From assembly GCA_945885625.1 (NCBI GenBank), contig CAMCYS010000006.1:1-64000 (forward strand): 64,000 nucleotides of DNA. The letters run 5' to 3'. A model generated the notes under the pieces. The model saw only the letters and a program-made list of their open reading frames with translations, did no database searches and was not told the origin of the DNA. Within the stretch, counting starts at the first letter, position 1, and each line of letters begins with the position of its first letter. Made by a program: the position numbers and the translations under genes. Below are positions 9,152 to 18,275 of the stretch, piece by piece. This DNA is from Bifidobacterium breve (GTDB lineage: Bacteria; Actinomycetota; Actinomycetes; Nanopelagicales; Nanopelagicaceae).

Positions 9152-9157
9152 TAGCGT
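9152..9157 (+). promoter_or_regulatory. Leaderless -10 for the secreted metallopeptidase
   Basis: TAGCGT ends eight bases before the ATG at 9166. It supports that ATG rather than the TTG at 9130 as the true start. Confidence 0.45.
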
Positions 9158-9165
9158 TGCGCAAT

Positions 9166-11559
9166 ATGTGGGGCAGATTAAGTACGAATAGGGCGAAATT
9201 AAGCATCGCCGCCCTGCTTTCGGCTGCGCTAATCTCAACTTCTTTGCTTGCCACATCTGCGCAAGCACAAGTACGAGTTCGTCCCTCAACAGTTTGGGGC
9301 CACACATACGCTGGAAATTCGGTACCTGTTGCCAACATAACGACTTCCAATATTTCTCCTTCAGCAAATTTAGAAAAGCTTTCAAAGTTTGCAGTTACTT
9401 ATAACTCATTTCCAATTTGGGCTCGAACCGAAGTGCAAGCAGCTCTTGACACTTGGGCGGCAAATTTCAAATCATCTGTCGATATTAATGTAATTGCTAC
9501 TTGGGGTCGCAGCGCGAGTAGCGATATTCTTGGTAGCGCCCGACCTGGCAGTTATTTTGCTGGATTTACCGGCGCACCCGATTCAACACTTTGGTATCCG
9601 TCAGCACTTGCAAATGCACTAGCTGGTAAAGATTTAGATCGCGATAATGCCGAAATTATCATTCAAGTTAATTCACTAGCTAATTGGAACCAGCGCGGTG
9701 ATGATAAGCCTGGTCCTACAGAATACGATCTGCAGTCAGTAATATTGCATGAAGTTGCACATGGCTTAGGTTTCTTATCTACCGATGCATATGATGAGTT
9801 TTTTGGTTTTGGTAGCATTGATCAACCCACTCCATTTGATGCATATATTCAAACTCCCGATGGTCGTCGCTTGGCTGATATGCCTACGCCATCTCTGGAG
9901 TTAGGAAAAACGCTAACCTCGCCACTCTATTGGATTGGTGAAAACGGTAAGCAAGCTAATGGCGGCGAGAAAATAAAGATGTATACGCCCGCAATTTATG
10001 AGCCTGGTTCATCGGTTAGTCACCTAGATGAAGCCACTTTTTCCAAGAGTGGGCCAGATGCGGTAATGACGCCAAACCTTGATGCTGGCGAAGTTTTCCA
10101 TCAACCTGGACCACTTTTGTTAGCCATGATGGCAGATTTACGCGTAAAGCCACCAGTTGGTCTAGCTGTCAGCGCTCCTGATGCGCCTCGAAATGTTGAA
10201 GCCCTCATCAGCAATCAGAGCGCGATCATTACCTTCGATCCACCGGCTAACGCCCGCGCAGCACAGGTAAGTTCTTACACTGTCAAGAATTTGAAAAATT
10301 CGTTAACTGTTACGGGTACCAGTAGTCCAATAGTGGTGACAGGCCTCAAAAATGGGACACCATATTCTTTTGCTATAACTGCTCAAAATTCTTTAGGTAC
10401 TTCGGTTGAGGTACTTACCAAATCAATAATTCCTCAAGCAGGCTGGAAAACTGCCCCCGTTGATTTAACACCTGATGGTCGCGACATAGCATCTACCACG
10501 TTTAATGGAAAGCCAATAATTGTTTTCACTGATGCCCCTAAAGGTGTTTTAAAGATTGCGACTTGGAATGGGCTAGTTTGGAAAAAAACTACCATCGATG
10601 GCGCTGGCGGCAGTGCTGGTCGAACTAAAAATAAAATTGCTGGACATATTTCGCTATGCACCTCAGGTACAGGCACCAATCAGAAGCTTCATATTTTTTA
10701 TCCTGATGCAATAAATCGAGACCTGCGATATGCCCTATACGATGGCAAGTCCTTTATCTTTGATGTCGTTGATGGAAATGGTCCGGAAATCCAAAGTTAT
10801 GAAATTGCGGACCGGGTACGCACAGCTAGCGATGTGAGTATTTCGAATGCGTGTGCAATTACGCCTTCTGGAGTCTCGGTTTTCTACCGAGATGAAAGTC
10901 AGGGAATCTTGCTTGGTGCGAACAAACGGGTAAATACCACTAAGTGGGTTTATGAATTAATTGATGGCGATCGTAAGACAGATGACCGAAGCACTGGCGA
11001 TGTCGCATTTCACTTAGCCGCATATGTAACGAAGTCGACTACACACATTATTTATGACTCAGTATTAGTGATTAATCAAAAGCGTGAAATAACTTCAGGT
11101 GAAGTTAGATATGCCTCTCGTACTGGAATATCTCCAAATAGTTGGAGCTATAAAACGCTGGATAAAGCCGAAAATGGTGTGCCAGTAGCTGGTTTTGACG
11201 TTGCAATCGGCAAAGAAAGCGCTGGCATCAGAATGGTCTGGATCGCAGCTAGTGCCAGCTCTGCACCAGTGCCAAACCAAATTAGAAGTACCTTCGTGGG
11301 AAACACCGAGAAAATTTCTACAGCCAATACTGATGGTTTTGGTACTCCAGGAGCTTCTATTACTTTAGAAAACGGAGAGCTCATCTTCAATTGTGAATTG
11401 CGATTATGTTCGATGAATTTGACTAAGGCAAATATCCCGATTCGCTTAGTTTCGTCAACCCAAACAAAAGAACCAGGTCGCGGAGTCTTTGTAACTGTTG
11501 ATAAAAAGAGGTTCCTACTGGCAGCAATAGACCGTCGTATTGCTTTTCTGATTGCTTGA
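9166..11559 (+). CDS. Secreted metallopeptidase-like protein with fibronectin III and propeller-like regions
   Basis: A 797-residue exported protein. A signal peptide covers about residues 1-35 (basic start, LSIAALLSAALISTSLLA core, AQA cleavage-like end). A zinc-protease motif HEVAHGLGF has H195, E196 and H199, within a domain (about 40-335) that ends in SVSHLDE and LLLAMMADLRV, typical of secreted metzincin-like proteins. The metzincin third ligand is not in the standard place: Ser stands where His/Asp is expected and Asp comes two residues later. Residues 338-418 are a fibronectin type III domain, and the remaining 380 residues are beta-rich with repeated strands resembling a propeller. 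An upstream in-frame TTG at 9130 would overlap the divergent gene and lengthen the n-region; I prefer the ATG. It may act on extracellular or surface protein; the substrate is unknown. Confidence 0.8.
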   Translation: MWGRLSTNRAKLSIAALLSAALISTSLLATSAQAQVRVRPSTVWGHTYAGNSVPVANITTSNISPSANLEKLSKFAVTYNSFPIWARTEVQAALDTWAANFKSSVDINVIATWGRSASSDILGSARPGSYFAGFTGAPDSTLWYPSALANALAGKDLDRDNAEIIIQVNSLANWNQRGDDKPGPTEYDLQSVILHEVAHGLGFLSTDAYDEFFGFGSIDQPTPFDAYIQTPDGRRLADMPTPSLELGKTLTSPLYWIGENGKQANGGEKIKMYTPAIYEPGSSVSHLDEATFSKSGPDAVMTPNLDAGEVFHQPGPLLLAMMADLRVKPPVGLAVSAPDAPRNVEALISNQSAIITFDPPANARAAQVSSYTVKNLKNSLTVTGTSSPIVVTGLKNGTPYSFAITAQNSLGTSVEVLTKSIIPQAGWKTAPVDLTPDGRDIASTTFNGKPIIVFTDAPKGVLKIATWNGLVWKKTTIDGAGGSAGRTKNKIAGHISLCTSGTGTNQKLHIFYPDAINRDLRYALYDGKSFIFDVVDGNGPEIQSYEIADRVRTASDVSISNACAITPSGVSVFYRDESQGILLGANKRVNTTKWVYELIDGDRKTDDRSTGDVAFHLAAYVTKSTTHIIYDSVLVINQKREITSGEVRYASRTGISPNSWSYKTLDKAENGVPVAGFDVAIGKESAGIRMVWIAASASSAPVPNQIRSTFVGNTEKISTANTDGFGTPGASITLENGELIFNCELRLCSMNLTKANIPIRLVSSTQTKEPGRGVFVTVDKKRFLLAAIDRRIAFLIA

Positions 11560-12690
11560 TTACTTCGAAAGTAAGCTATAAATATTGTTTCCGGTATAGA
11601 GATAAAGACCTAAAGCCTTACTAAATCCCATCGTAACCGGCTGCCCTAAGAAAGAGTTGGTCGCTATTACTTTTCCATTCTTATCGAAAGTAAGAAGCGT
11701 TCCAGCACCGCCATTTTCAAAGGCAGCATAGGACTTCGCATTAACTCCACTTGCGACAACAGCACTCGAAGTTGCTTTGTACCTGACTGTCCAAGTTGGT
11801 TTAAGAGTAGGCCCAAACTTAGTAATCGTAGCGAGCGAAGTAGTTTTATTCTTCAGGTAACCCCCGAGCAAAAGTGAAGAAGTCGCACTTGCCCAGTTTC
11901 GTGAAGAATTTCTCTCGCCACTTCTTACAGATTGTACAATTTTAGGTTTGGCATCAACTTTTACAATCACGCCATCACGGATGCCAATAGCTTTGTTTGC
12001 TAAAAACAACTCAGTGCTACTACCGAGCAAAATGCTACTTCCGTCGCTATTGCGAACCACTTTATCTAAAGTGGTGGTTGTTTTACCTATTCGTAGCGGT
12101 TTACCAAATTTGCCAAGTAAGTCCGAAGTAACGAATAGTGAACCAGCTGATTGCCAAGCCACAATTGAGATTCCAACCTTGTTTACACTTATTGAGGTCG
12201 GCAATACGGGTTGAGTAAGAGGTAACTGATATTTACCAGCTCCTACCCCGGCACTACTAACTTTCCAGAGCGTTAAATTCTGCAAATCTGGGCGAATTGT
12301 ACCTTCGTCACCGATGACCACTCCATCTGGATTAGCTGCAGTTGGCGAAGGATTTACGGCATTTGGCATTGCGATTGGCGCAGCCGAAGCGCCAGTTAAC
12401 CAAATATCTCCGTTTGCATCAAGTGCGCCAGTGGAAATTGTGAAGGCAGTTAAGTCTGAAAAACTATGCATCCATTTCTGCGATCCATCTTTATTAAGCG
12501 CTGTTACATATCCACCAGTTGGCGTATTTCCAAAGAGATAGATGGCAGTATCACCAACTAACATTCCGGCAATATCCTGATCAATTAGAATAGTTTTGAC
12601 GATAGCTAACGGAGTTACCGGAGCTGCTGAAAGTGGAGCTGCCGAAAGAACTAGTAATGCGCTTAGCGCGAAGGAAATTTTGCGAAACAT
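11560..12690 (-). CDS. Secreted beta-propeller-like hypothetical protein
   Basis: A 376-residue protein with a signal peptide (MFRKISFALSALLVLSAAPLSA). The mature part is made of repeated short beta strands with PQQ/WD-like phrases such as YVTALNKDGSQKW, GDIWLTGAS and TLLTFDKNGKV, which suggests a beta-propeller. No catalytic motif is visible. Its stop codon directly abuts the stop of the convergent secreted metallopeptidase (no gap), and its ATG directly abuts the proC stop, so it is probably co-transcribed with proC. Function unknown; extracytoplasmic location is likely. Confidence 0.75.
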   Translation of the reverse strand: MFRKISFALSALLVLSAAPLSAAPVTPLAIVKTILIDQDIAGMLVGDTAIYLFGNTPTGGYVTALNKDGSQKWMHSFSDLTAFTISTGALDANGDIWLTGASAAPIAMPNAVNPSPTAANPDGVVIGDEGTIRPDLQNLTLWKVSSAGVGAGKYQLPLTQPVLPTSISVNKVGISIVAWQSAGSLFVTSDLLGKFGKPLRIGKTTTTLDKVVRNSDGSSILLGSSTELFLANKAIGIRDGVIVKVDAKPKIVQSVRSGERNSSRNWASATSSLLLGGYLKNKTTSLATITKFGPTLKPTWTVRYKATSSAVVASGVNAKSYAAFENGGAGTLLTFDKNGKVIATNSFLGQPVTMGFSKALGLYLYTGNNIYSLLSK

Positions 12691-13482
12691 TTAAGCTAAT
12701 TCAATTGAACGATCACGTGCCGCTTTCATTGACTTCGCCACTAGGGTGGCTAGATCGCCATCACTAAATGACTTTAGGGCAGCCGCGGTTGTGCCATTAG
12801 GGCTAGTTACATTTTCCCGAAGTTCAGTTGCGCTTTTGCCACTTTCCGCCAATAGCTTAGCTGCGCCAACAATTGTTTGAATTGTTAGCTGTGTTGCGAC
12901 CTCTGTACTTAGCCCAAGTTCTTTAGCGCCCGCAACCATCGCCTCAACAAAGGCAAAAAAATATGCTGGGCCAGAACCACTGGTTGCAGTGACTGCATCT
13001 TGTAGCTCCTCGGAAACCTCAACCACTTGACCGGACTTTGCCAGAAACCCCGCCACAAATTTCTGCTGTTCTGGTGATACGCCTACGCCAAGTGACATGG
13101 CAGCCATGCCTGCGCCAACCATAGTGGCGGTATTTGGCATAACCCGAATAACTGAATTTGATTTGCCTAAATTACCGCTAATGAAATCTATCTTTTTGCC
13201 AGCCGCAAAACTAACTACTACTGCTCCAGGGTTTATCGCACCACCAACTTCAGCTAAAACTGCTGCCATATCTTGCGGCTTAACGACCAAGAGCACGGCA
13301 TCCGCATCTCGCACGCTATCTGCAATTTCAGCGATTGTGATTGCGTATCGACTTACCAACTCATCAGCTCGCTCGACCCGCTTCTCACAAACCGCAATAT
13401 TGTCAGGGGTTTCGCCATAAGCAATCAGGCCAGCAATTAAAGCCTCACCCATATTTCCAGCACCGATTACCGCAGTTTTCAT
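12691..13482 (-). CDS. proC: Pyrroline-5-carboxylate reductase
   Basis: ProC makes L-proline from 1-pyrroline-5-carboxylate with NAD(P)H, the last step of proline synthesis. The N-terminus MKTAVIGAGNMGEAL is the Rossmann nucleotide-binding motif, and the C-terminal half carries SGSGPAYFFAFVEAM and the family ending with VTSPNGTTAAAL. The open frame extends 59 codons further upstream, but that stretch has no homologous look and would run into the divergent gene. The ATG at 13482 sits six bases after a TACGAT hexamer, giving 263 aa, the usual ProC length. It is followed without a gap by the secreted propeller-like gene. Confidence 0.95.
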   Translation of the reverse strand: MKTAVIGAGNMGEALIAGLIAYGETPDNIAVCEKRVERADELVSRYAITIAEIADSVRDADAVLLVVKPQDMAAVLAEVGGAINPGAVVVSFAAGKKIDFISGNLGKSNSVIRVMPNTATMVGAGMAAMSLGVGVSPEQQKFVAGFLAKSGQVVEVSEELQDAVTATSGSGPAYFFAFVEAMVAGAKELGLSTEVATQLTIQTIVGAAKLLAESGKSATELRENVTSPNGTTAAALKSFSDGDLATLVAKSMKAARDRSIELA

Positions 13483-13488
13483 ATCGCA

Positions 13489-13494
13489 ATCGTA
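13489..13494 (-). promoter_or_regulatory. Leaderless -10 for proC
   Basis: On the minus strand TACGAT, six bases (TGCGAT), then the ATG at 13482. No SD is present. Confidence 0.6.
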
Positions 13495-13529
13495 CCTGTT
13501 CGCGATGTGCACTTTTTGGTAATTACGCA

Positions 13530-13535
13530 TAGGCT
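13530..13535 (+). promoter_or_regulatory. Probable leaderless -10 for the Cys-rich protein
   Basis: TAGGCT ends eight bases before the ATG at 13544, diverging from the proC promoter. No SD is present. Confidence 0.4.
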
Positions 13536-13543
13536 CAACCTCT

Positions 13544-14368
13544 ATGTCCGAAGTAAAAGCAGGTTTTGCGCGCGATTGGGTCGAGTTTATTGACCCAAAT
13601 GATGACGAAGAGATCTTTAAGTGTGACCTAACTTGGCTAACTTCGCATTGGACATGCATCTACGGCGATGGCTGTAAAGGTGTTTTTGCCGATCGTCCAA
13701 ACGATGGTTGCTGCACTGAAGGTGCCATGTATTCCGATGCCGAAGACGAAGCTCGCACACAACGTGCTGCCGCTCTATTAACTAGAGATATGTGGCAATA
13801 CTTCGATGTTGCACAACCTAAAAAGCCAGGCGGATTGCTACAAGTTTCCGAGACCGATGAAGATAATGAACGAAAGACTCGGTTAGTTGAAGATTCTTGT
13901 ATCTTCTTAAATCGCAAAGGTCACGAAGCTCCAGGCTACACCGGATCTTTTGGCTGCGTGCTTCACCATTTAGCGCAAAAAGAGAATAAACATTTTGTTG
14001 ACACCAAGCCAGATGTTTGTTGGCAGTTGCCGATGCGACGTTCTTATGAATCACGCGAAGTAGGTGAACGAACTTATTCAGTAACTGTGTTGGGCGAATA
14101 TGAGCGACTCGCTTGGGGCGATGGTGGCGAAGATTTTGATTGGTACTGCACTAGTAATTCCGATGCACACGTTGGAACCCAACCGGTTTATCTCTCCAAT
14201 CGCGCAGAATTAGTCGCGCTTATGGGACAAGCTGCTTACGACATTCTGGCCAAGCTCTGTGATGCGCGAGTTGAAGGTATTAGAGCAGCGCAAGCACGTT
14301 CGCTTCCGCTATTTGTTATTCAACATCCAGCAACAGTTCAAGCACAGAAAGAAAGAAGTCAGTCCTAG
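13544..14368 (+). CDS. Conserved Cys-rich protein of unknown function (possible metal-cluster protein)
   Basis: I do not recognise a named family with confidence. The 274-residue cytoplasmic protein has cysteines spread over the first half: C27, then TCIYGDGC, DGCC, DSCIFLN, SFGCVLHHL, DVCWQLP and WYCTS. The pattern recalls the DUF3109/YkgJ-type proteins proposed to chelate zinc or iron. The C-terminal 60 residues are helical. It lies between divergent proC and radA, 16 bases before the radA ATG, but radA has its own -10. Its function is open; a metal-binding or redox role is inference from cysteine content only. Confidence 0.65.
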   Translation: MSEVKAGFARDWVEFIDPNDDEEIFKCDLTWLTSHWTCIYGDGCKGVFADRPNDGCCTEGAMYSDAEDEARTQRAAALLTRDMWQYFDVAQPKKPGGLLQVSETDEDNERKTRLVEDSCIFLNRKGHEAPGYTGSFGCVLHHLAQKENKHFVDTKPDVCWQLPMRRSYESREVGERTYSVTVLGEYERLAWGDGGEDFDWYCTSNSDAHVGTQPVYLSNRAELVALMGQAAYDILAKLCDARVEGIRAAQARSLPLFVIQHPATVQAQKERSQS

Positions 14369-14372
14369 CAAC

Positions 14373-14378
14373 TAGGGT
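14373..14378 (+). promoter_or_regulatory. Leaderless -10 for radA
   Basis: TAGGGT, six bases (TTAGTT), then the ATG at 14385. It begins just five bases after the stop codon of the preceding gene. Confidence 0.6.
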
Positions 14379-14384
14379 TTAGTT

Positions 14385-15749
14385 ATGGCCAAGGTAGAAA
14401 AAGACCCTTTTAAGTGCAGCGAATGTGGCTGGACATCACAGAAATGGGTTGGCCGCTGCGGCGAATGTCAGGCTTGGGGTACGGTTGAAGAGATCGCAGC
14501 TCCTAAAAAACTATCGCTGGTCGCAGGCCGAGTAACTCATTCGGCAACCCCAATCGGAGATGTTGATCTATCTGCTGCCAGCGCCAAACCAACTGGAGTC
14601 TCTGAGCTTGATCGCGTATTAGGTGGTGGCTTAGTACCAGGAGCTGCAATTTTATTGGCGGGCGAACCAGGAGTTGGAAAATCAACGTTGCTGCTTTCGG
14701 TCGCAGCCCAAACAGCCAAGAACAATATCCCTGCGCTCTACATCAGTGGCGAAGAATCAGCATCGCAAGTTCGCTTACGCGCTGAACGTATTAATGCAAT
14801 CGATCCAAAATTATGGCTGGCATCTGAAACTGATCTAGGTGCTGTAATCACACATATCGATGAAGTAAAGCCACAACTTTTGATTATCGATTCAATTCAA
14901 ACCATTGGCTCTAGCGCTACCGATGGCGCTCCTGGTGGTGTAACACAAGTGCGCGAAGTTGCTGGCGCACTAATTAGAATTTGTAAAGATCGCGACATAA
15001 CTTTGCTCTTAGTTGGTCATGTAACTAAAGATGGTTCTATTGCTGGCCCCCGCATGCTCGAACATATCGTTGATGTGGTTCTACAGTTCGAGGGCGAGCG
15101 TCATTCCCGATTGCGTTTGATTCGCGCAATCAAAAATAGATTCGGTGCCAGCGATGAAGTTGGTTGTTTTGACCTAAGTGATACTGGCATTGAAAGTGTT
15201 TTAGACCCCACTGGCCTATTTACTTCACGTCACGCCGAACCAGTTCCGGGCACATGCGTAACAGTTACGCTCGAAGGACGCCGGCCACTGTTGGCTGAAA
15301 TTCAGGCGCTAGTTTCACAAGGACGCGAAAATGATTTTGGTAATGCCCGTCGGGTTACAAGCGGTCTTGATTCAGCTCGTACTTCTATGACGCTCGCTGT
15401 GCTTGAACTTCGGGCAAATGTGCGCATAGGTGGGCGCGATGTTTACGCTGCCACAGTAGGTGGTATGAAAATGTCCGAGCCTGCAGCTGATTTAGCGTTA
15501 GCTCTTGCTGTGGCTTCAGCCGCTAAAGCTCTTGCTTTACCTGCTGATTTAGTGGCAATTGGCGAAGTTGGGTTAGCTGGTGAAATCCGCAAAGTAAGTG
15601 GCGTATCTCGACGCCTAGCCGAAGCCCATCGCTTAGGTTTCAAGCGAGCCTTAGTGCCAGTTGGTTCCGATGTAAAAATCCCCGGTATGGAAATTTTCGA
15701 AGTTTCTAGACTTGATCAAGCCCTACAGCGCGTAAAAATCGCTGAGTAA
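14385..15749 (+). CDS. radA: DNA repair protein RadA
   Basis: RadA is a RecA-like branch-migration helicase that processes recombination intermediates. Domains in order: a zinc finger with C11, C14, C25 and C28; a RecA-type ATPase with Walker A GEPGVGKS (about 93-100); the RadA-specific KNRFG motif at 250-254; and a Lon-protease-like C-terminal domain (about 285-454), which lacks the protease Ser-Lys dyad role in this family. Length 454 aa is typical. In many actinobacteria disA follows radA; here a convergent sugar kinase follows 18 bases downstream instead. The gene is preceded by its own leaderless -10. Confidence 0.95.
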   Translation: MAKVEKDPFKCSECGWTSQKWVGRCGECQAWGTVEEIAAPKKLSLVAGRVTHSATPIGDVDLSAASAKPTGVSELDRVLGGGLVPGAAILLAGEPGVGKSTLLLSVAAQTAKNNIPALYISGEESASQVRLRAERINAIDPKLWLASETDLGAVITHIDEVKPQLLIIDSIQTIGSSATDGAPGGVTQVREVAGALIRICKDRDITLLLVGHVTKDGSIAGPRMLEHIVDVVLQFEGERHSRLRLIRAIKNRFGASDEVGCFDLSDTGIESVLDPTGLFTSRHAEPVPGTCVTVTLEGRRPLLAEIQALVSQGRENDFGNARRVTSGLDSARTSMTLAVLELRANVRIGGRDVYAATVGGMKMSEPAADLALALAVASAAKALALPADLVAIGEVGLAGEIRKVSGVSRRLAEAHRLGFKRALVPVGSDVKIPGMEIFEVSRLDQALQRVKIAE

Positions 15750-15767
15750 TTAAATATTTCAGGTTTT

Positions 15768-16646
15768 TTAAATATCTAGGGCTAATTCTGCAGCTCGTTG
15801 GGCAATATTGCAATCAGAGATGCTCACTCGCTCACTAAAGAATGAGTAAAGCGCTTTTGCTAGAAATGAACCTTCTTGGCAAACTCCCCCAGCAACGACA
15901 ATGCGAGGTGCGTTATCAATCTGCATATCAAGCTGATGAACCAACGCAATTAAATGTTGACTGGCTTCATAAATAATCCCTTGCGCATCTGCATTGCCTG
16001 CATCAGCTAAGCGACCGACTGTTGCTGCTAACTTAGCAATTTCAGAGCGTTCATTTGAATATGCAAACTCCTTAATGCCTTGCCAATCGGTAGCACCAAT
16101 CTGCTTTAGAATTACATCGCTAAACGAATCTGGTTCAACTTCTTCGCCGGTATCTAAACCTGTCACTACCCAGCGAATCGATTCGCGCCCAATCCAGAAG
16201 GCGGCACCTTCATCACCCAGTAAATATCCCCAACCACCCGCGCGAATTGGGCCAGCTTCATCATCAATATACATAGCAATCGAACCAGTGCCGGCATAGA
16301 GCAAAATTCCTTCGCCAACTTCAAAGTTTGCGTAATACGCTAACTCAATATCGTGAACTACTCGCACCTTTGCATTGGGAAAGTAACTATGAAAAATCTG
16401 GCCCAATGGGTCAGTTGCGCTATCTTCTGACGCAGCCCCAGTAATGCCAGCAAAAACACCTTTTATTTCGGCACCATTTACAGCAGCAGAGATTTGCGTC
16501 AGTACTTCATGTACACGAGCTTTCGAATCAGTACGAAAGATATGGCCATCCATTGCTGCACATTTGCCGGAATCGACAATCTGCGAACCGTCATATAAGG
16601 CCCATTTGGTAGCGGTTGCGCCAGCATCAATTCCTAAGTAACTCAT
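15768..16646 (-). CDS. N-acetylglucosamine kinase-like protein (BadF/BadG ATPase fold)
   Basis: This 292-residue ASKHA-fold kinase has the phosphate-1 motif GIDAGATATKWALYD, a phosphate-2 region in LLYAGTGSIAMYID, and an adenosine motif in IVVAGGVCQEGSFLAKAL. This is the pattern of eukaryote-like N-acetylglucosamine kinases in the BadF/BcrA family. It diverges from nagA with about 67 bases between starts, so together they could phosphorylate GlcNAc and deacetylate GlcNAc-6-phosphate. A glucosamine or related amino-sugar specificity is also possible. The ATG at 16646 follows a TAAGGT leaderless -10. Its stop lies 18 bases from the convergent radA stop. Confidence 0.82.
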   Translation of the reverse strand: MSYLGIDAGATATKWALYDGSQIVDSGKCAAMDGHIFRTDSKARVHEVLTQISAAVNGAEIKGVFAGITGAASEDSATDPLGQIFHSYFPNAKVRVVHDIELAYYANFEVGEGILLYAGTGSIAMYIDDEAGPIRAGGWGYLLGDEGAAFWIGRESIRWVVTGLDTGEEVEPDSFSDVILKQIGATDWQGIKEFAYSNERSEIAKLAATVGRLADAGNADAQGIIYEASQHLIALVHQLDMQIDNAPRIVVAGGVCQEGSFLAKALYSFFSERVSISDCNIAQRAAELALDI

Positions 16647-16652
16647 GGAAAA

Positions 16653-16658
16653 ACCTTA
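16653..16658 (-). promoter_or_regulatory. Leaderless -10 for the sugar kinase
   Basis: On the minus strand TAAGGT, six bases (TTTTCC), then the ATG at 16646. Confidence 0.6.
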
Positions 16659-16678
16659 CTACTAATATTTTGCCATTC

Positions 16679-16707
16679 TTGACCTGACTAGATTCAACGC
16701 ATAAGTT
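16679..16707 (+). promoter_or_regulatory. Complete leaderless promoter for nagA
   Basis: TTGACC (16679-16684), a 17-base spacer, TAAGTT (16702-16707), six bases, then the GTG at 16714. This is the best-formed sigma-A promoter in the window, and the spacing puts transcription start on the GTG. Confidence 0.75.
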
Positions 16708-16713
16708 TGCTGA

Positions 16714-17811
16714 GTGATCATCTCTGCAGCCACTGTGCTTATCGATCAAGAACTGCAGAAAGAGGTATGGCTAGAGATCGAAGATGGTGTTATTCGCTCG
16801 ATTAATAGCGGTACAACGCCTGAATATGACCTGCGTTATGACGGAATATTGATACCGGGTTTTGTAGATATCCATTGTCATGGCGGTGGCGGTAAATACT
16901 TCGGCAGTCTGACTGATTCCGAGATTGCCCAAGTAATTTCTACTCATCGAGCTGGAGGCACCGTAGCTGGACTAGCCAGTTTAGTTACTGAGCCAATTGA
17001 AAATCTAATTTCACAGATCAAGCGGTTGGTCCCATTTGCACAGCGCAATGAAATCGCCGGTATTCACTTAGAGGGTCCATATCTTTCACACGCGCGGTGT
17101 GGTGCCCATGATCCAAATCTTTTACGCACGCCAACCATTACCGAAGTAGAAACTTTGCTTAATACCGGTCAAGGTTTTATCAAAATGATCACTATCGCAC
17201 CAGAACTAGATGGTGCGCTAGGAGTGATTGAGTACTTGGCAAAATCTGGTGTGATTGCAGCAATTGGCCACTCTCAATCAGATGCCTTAAGAGCACAAAT
17301 GGCAATTGATCATGGGGCTAGCGTTGTTACTCATTTCAATAATGCCATGCCAAAAGTGCTTGATGGTCCTGGAACTATGAATTCTGCTGTTTTAAATGAA
17401 CTGCGGGTTAGCCTTGAATTAATTCTTGATGGTGAACATGTAGCCACAGGCATTGCGCGCGAAATATTTGAAGCTGCGCCAAATCGCATTGTGATGATTA
17501 CCGATGCCATGTCGGCAGCTGGTTCAATCGATGGCACATACAAAATCGCAAATTTAGAAGTCAACGTTAAAGATGGTGTGGCTCGATTAGCTTCAAATGG
17601 CGCTTTAGCCGGCAGCACTTTAACTATGGCCAAAGCCTTTAACCACGCATTAAATGAGATTGGAATAAGTATTACTGAAGCAGTTCACGCGGCCTCAACG
17701 CTGCCGGCGCTGATCTTAGGAAGATCTGATTTGGGCGAAATTGCAATCGGCAAAAGTGGTTACTTAAACCAGTTAGCAAAAAACGGCGAGATCACGCCAA
17801 TAAAATGTTAA
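16714..17811 (+). CDS. nagA: N-acetylglucosamine-6-phosphate deacetylase
   Basis: NagA removes acetate from GlcNAc-6-phosphate, feeding cell-wall or chitin amino sugar into metabolism. The amidohydrolase motifs are present: VDIHCHGGGG, GIHLEGPYLS (metal Glu), AAIGHSQSDA and VTHFNNAM (metal His residues), and the catalytic Asp in MITDAMSAAGS. Length 365 aa is usual. The GTG start is fixed by the promoter, which ends six bases upstream. It diverges from the GlcNAc-kinase-like gene and overlaps the following acetyltransferase by seven bases. nagB is not in the window. Confidence 0.93.
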   Translation: MIISAATVLIDQELQKEVWLEIEDGVIRSINSGTTPEYDLRYDGILIPGFVDIHCHGGGGKYFGSLTDSEIAQVISTHRAGGTVAGLASLVTEPIENLISQIKRLVPFAQRNEIAGIHLEGPYLSHARCGAHDPNLLRTPTITEVETLLNTGQGFIKMITIAPELDGALGVIEYLAKSGVIAAIGHSQSDALRAQMAIDHGASVVTHFNNAMPKVLDGPGTMNSAVLNELRVSLELILDGEHVATGIAREIFEAAPNRIVMITDAMSAAGSIDGTYKIANLEVNVKDGVARLASNGALAGSTLTMAKAFNHALNEIGISITEAVHAASTLPALILGRSDLGEIAIGKSGYLNQLAKNGEITPIKC

Positions 17812-18275
17812 TTCGCCCAGCAATCAAAGCCGACTTACCTGCGATCATGCAGTTAATTCATGATCTTGCCCTTTACGAAAAAGCGCCAGAAGCAGTCGAA
17901 ACCAATGAAGCCGAGATGGGTACTGCTCTCTTCGCCGATGAGCCAAAGGTATTCTGCTCAATTGCAGATCACGATGGAGAAGTAGTCGGATTCGCGATTT
18001 GGTTCTTAAACTTCTCTACCTGGCAGGGTAAACATGGTATCTACTTAGAAGATCTATTTATTAAACCTGAGCACCGCGGCCATGGCTATGGCTTAGCAAT
18101 GCTTAAGCACTTAGCTGCTATCTGTAACGAGCGTGGTTATGGTCGTTTTCAATGGTGGGTACTTGATTGGAACTCGCCAGCAATTGAGTTTTACAAGTCG
18201 CAAGGCGCAGTCGCCATGGATGAGTGGACGGTTTACCGCGTTAGCGGAGATGCGTTAAAACAGCTGGGAAGTTAA
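17805..18275 (+). CDS. GNAT acetyltransferase (SSAT-like)
   Basis: A 156-residue GCN5-related N-acetyltransferase. The acetyl-CoA loop is [15 protein letters not shown], preceded by the strand YLEDLFIKP. The C-terminal [19 protein letters not shown] is the pattern of spermidine/spermine (diamine) N-acetyltransferase-like proteins. The substrate is not proven; polyamines or another small amine are likely. It starts inside the nagA 3' end and its stop overlaps the convergent clpC stop by four bases. Confidence 0.85.
   Translation: MLIRPAIKADLPAIMQLIHDLALYEKAPEAVETNEAEMGTALFADEPKVFCSIADHDGEVVGFAIWFLNFSTWQGKHGIYLEDLFIKPEHRGHGYGLAMLKHLAAICNERGYGRFQWWVLDWNSPAIEFYKSQGAVAMDEWTVYRVSGDALKQLGS

Noticed and set aside
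13483-13659. N-terminal extension of proC
   Set aside because: The extra 59 residues are not Rossmann-like, cross the divergent promoter region and overlap another gene; the ATG at 13482 has a -10 and gives the family start.
15750-15767. Possible terminator between radA and the sugar kinase
   Set aside because: The ATATTT/AAATAT pairing is AT-only and weak, so I do not report it as a terminator.
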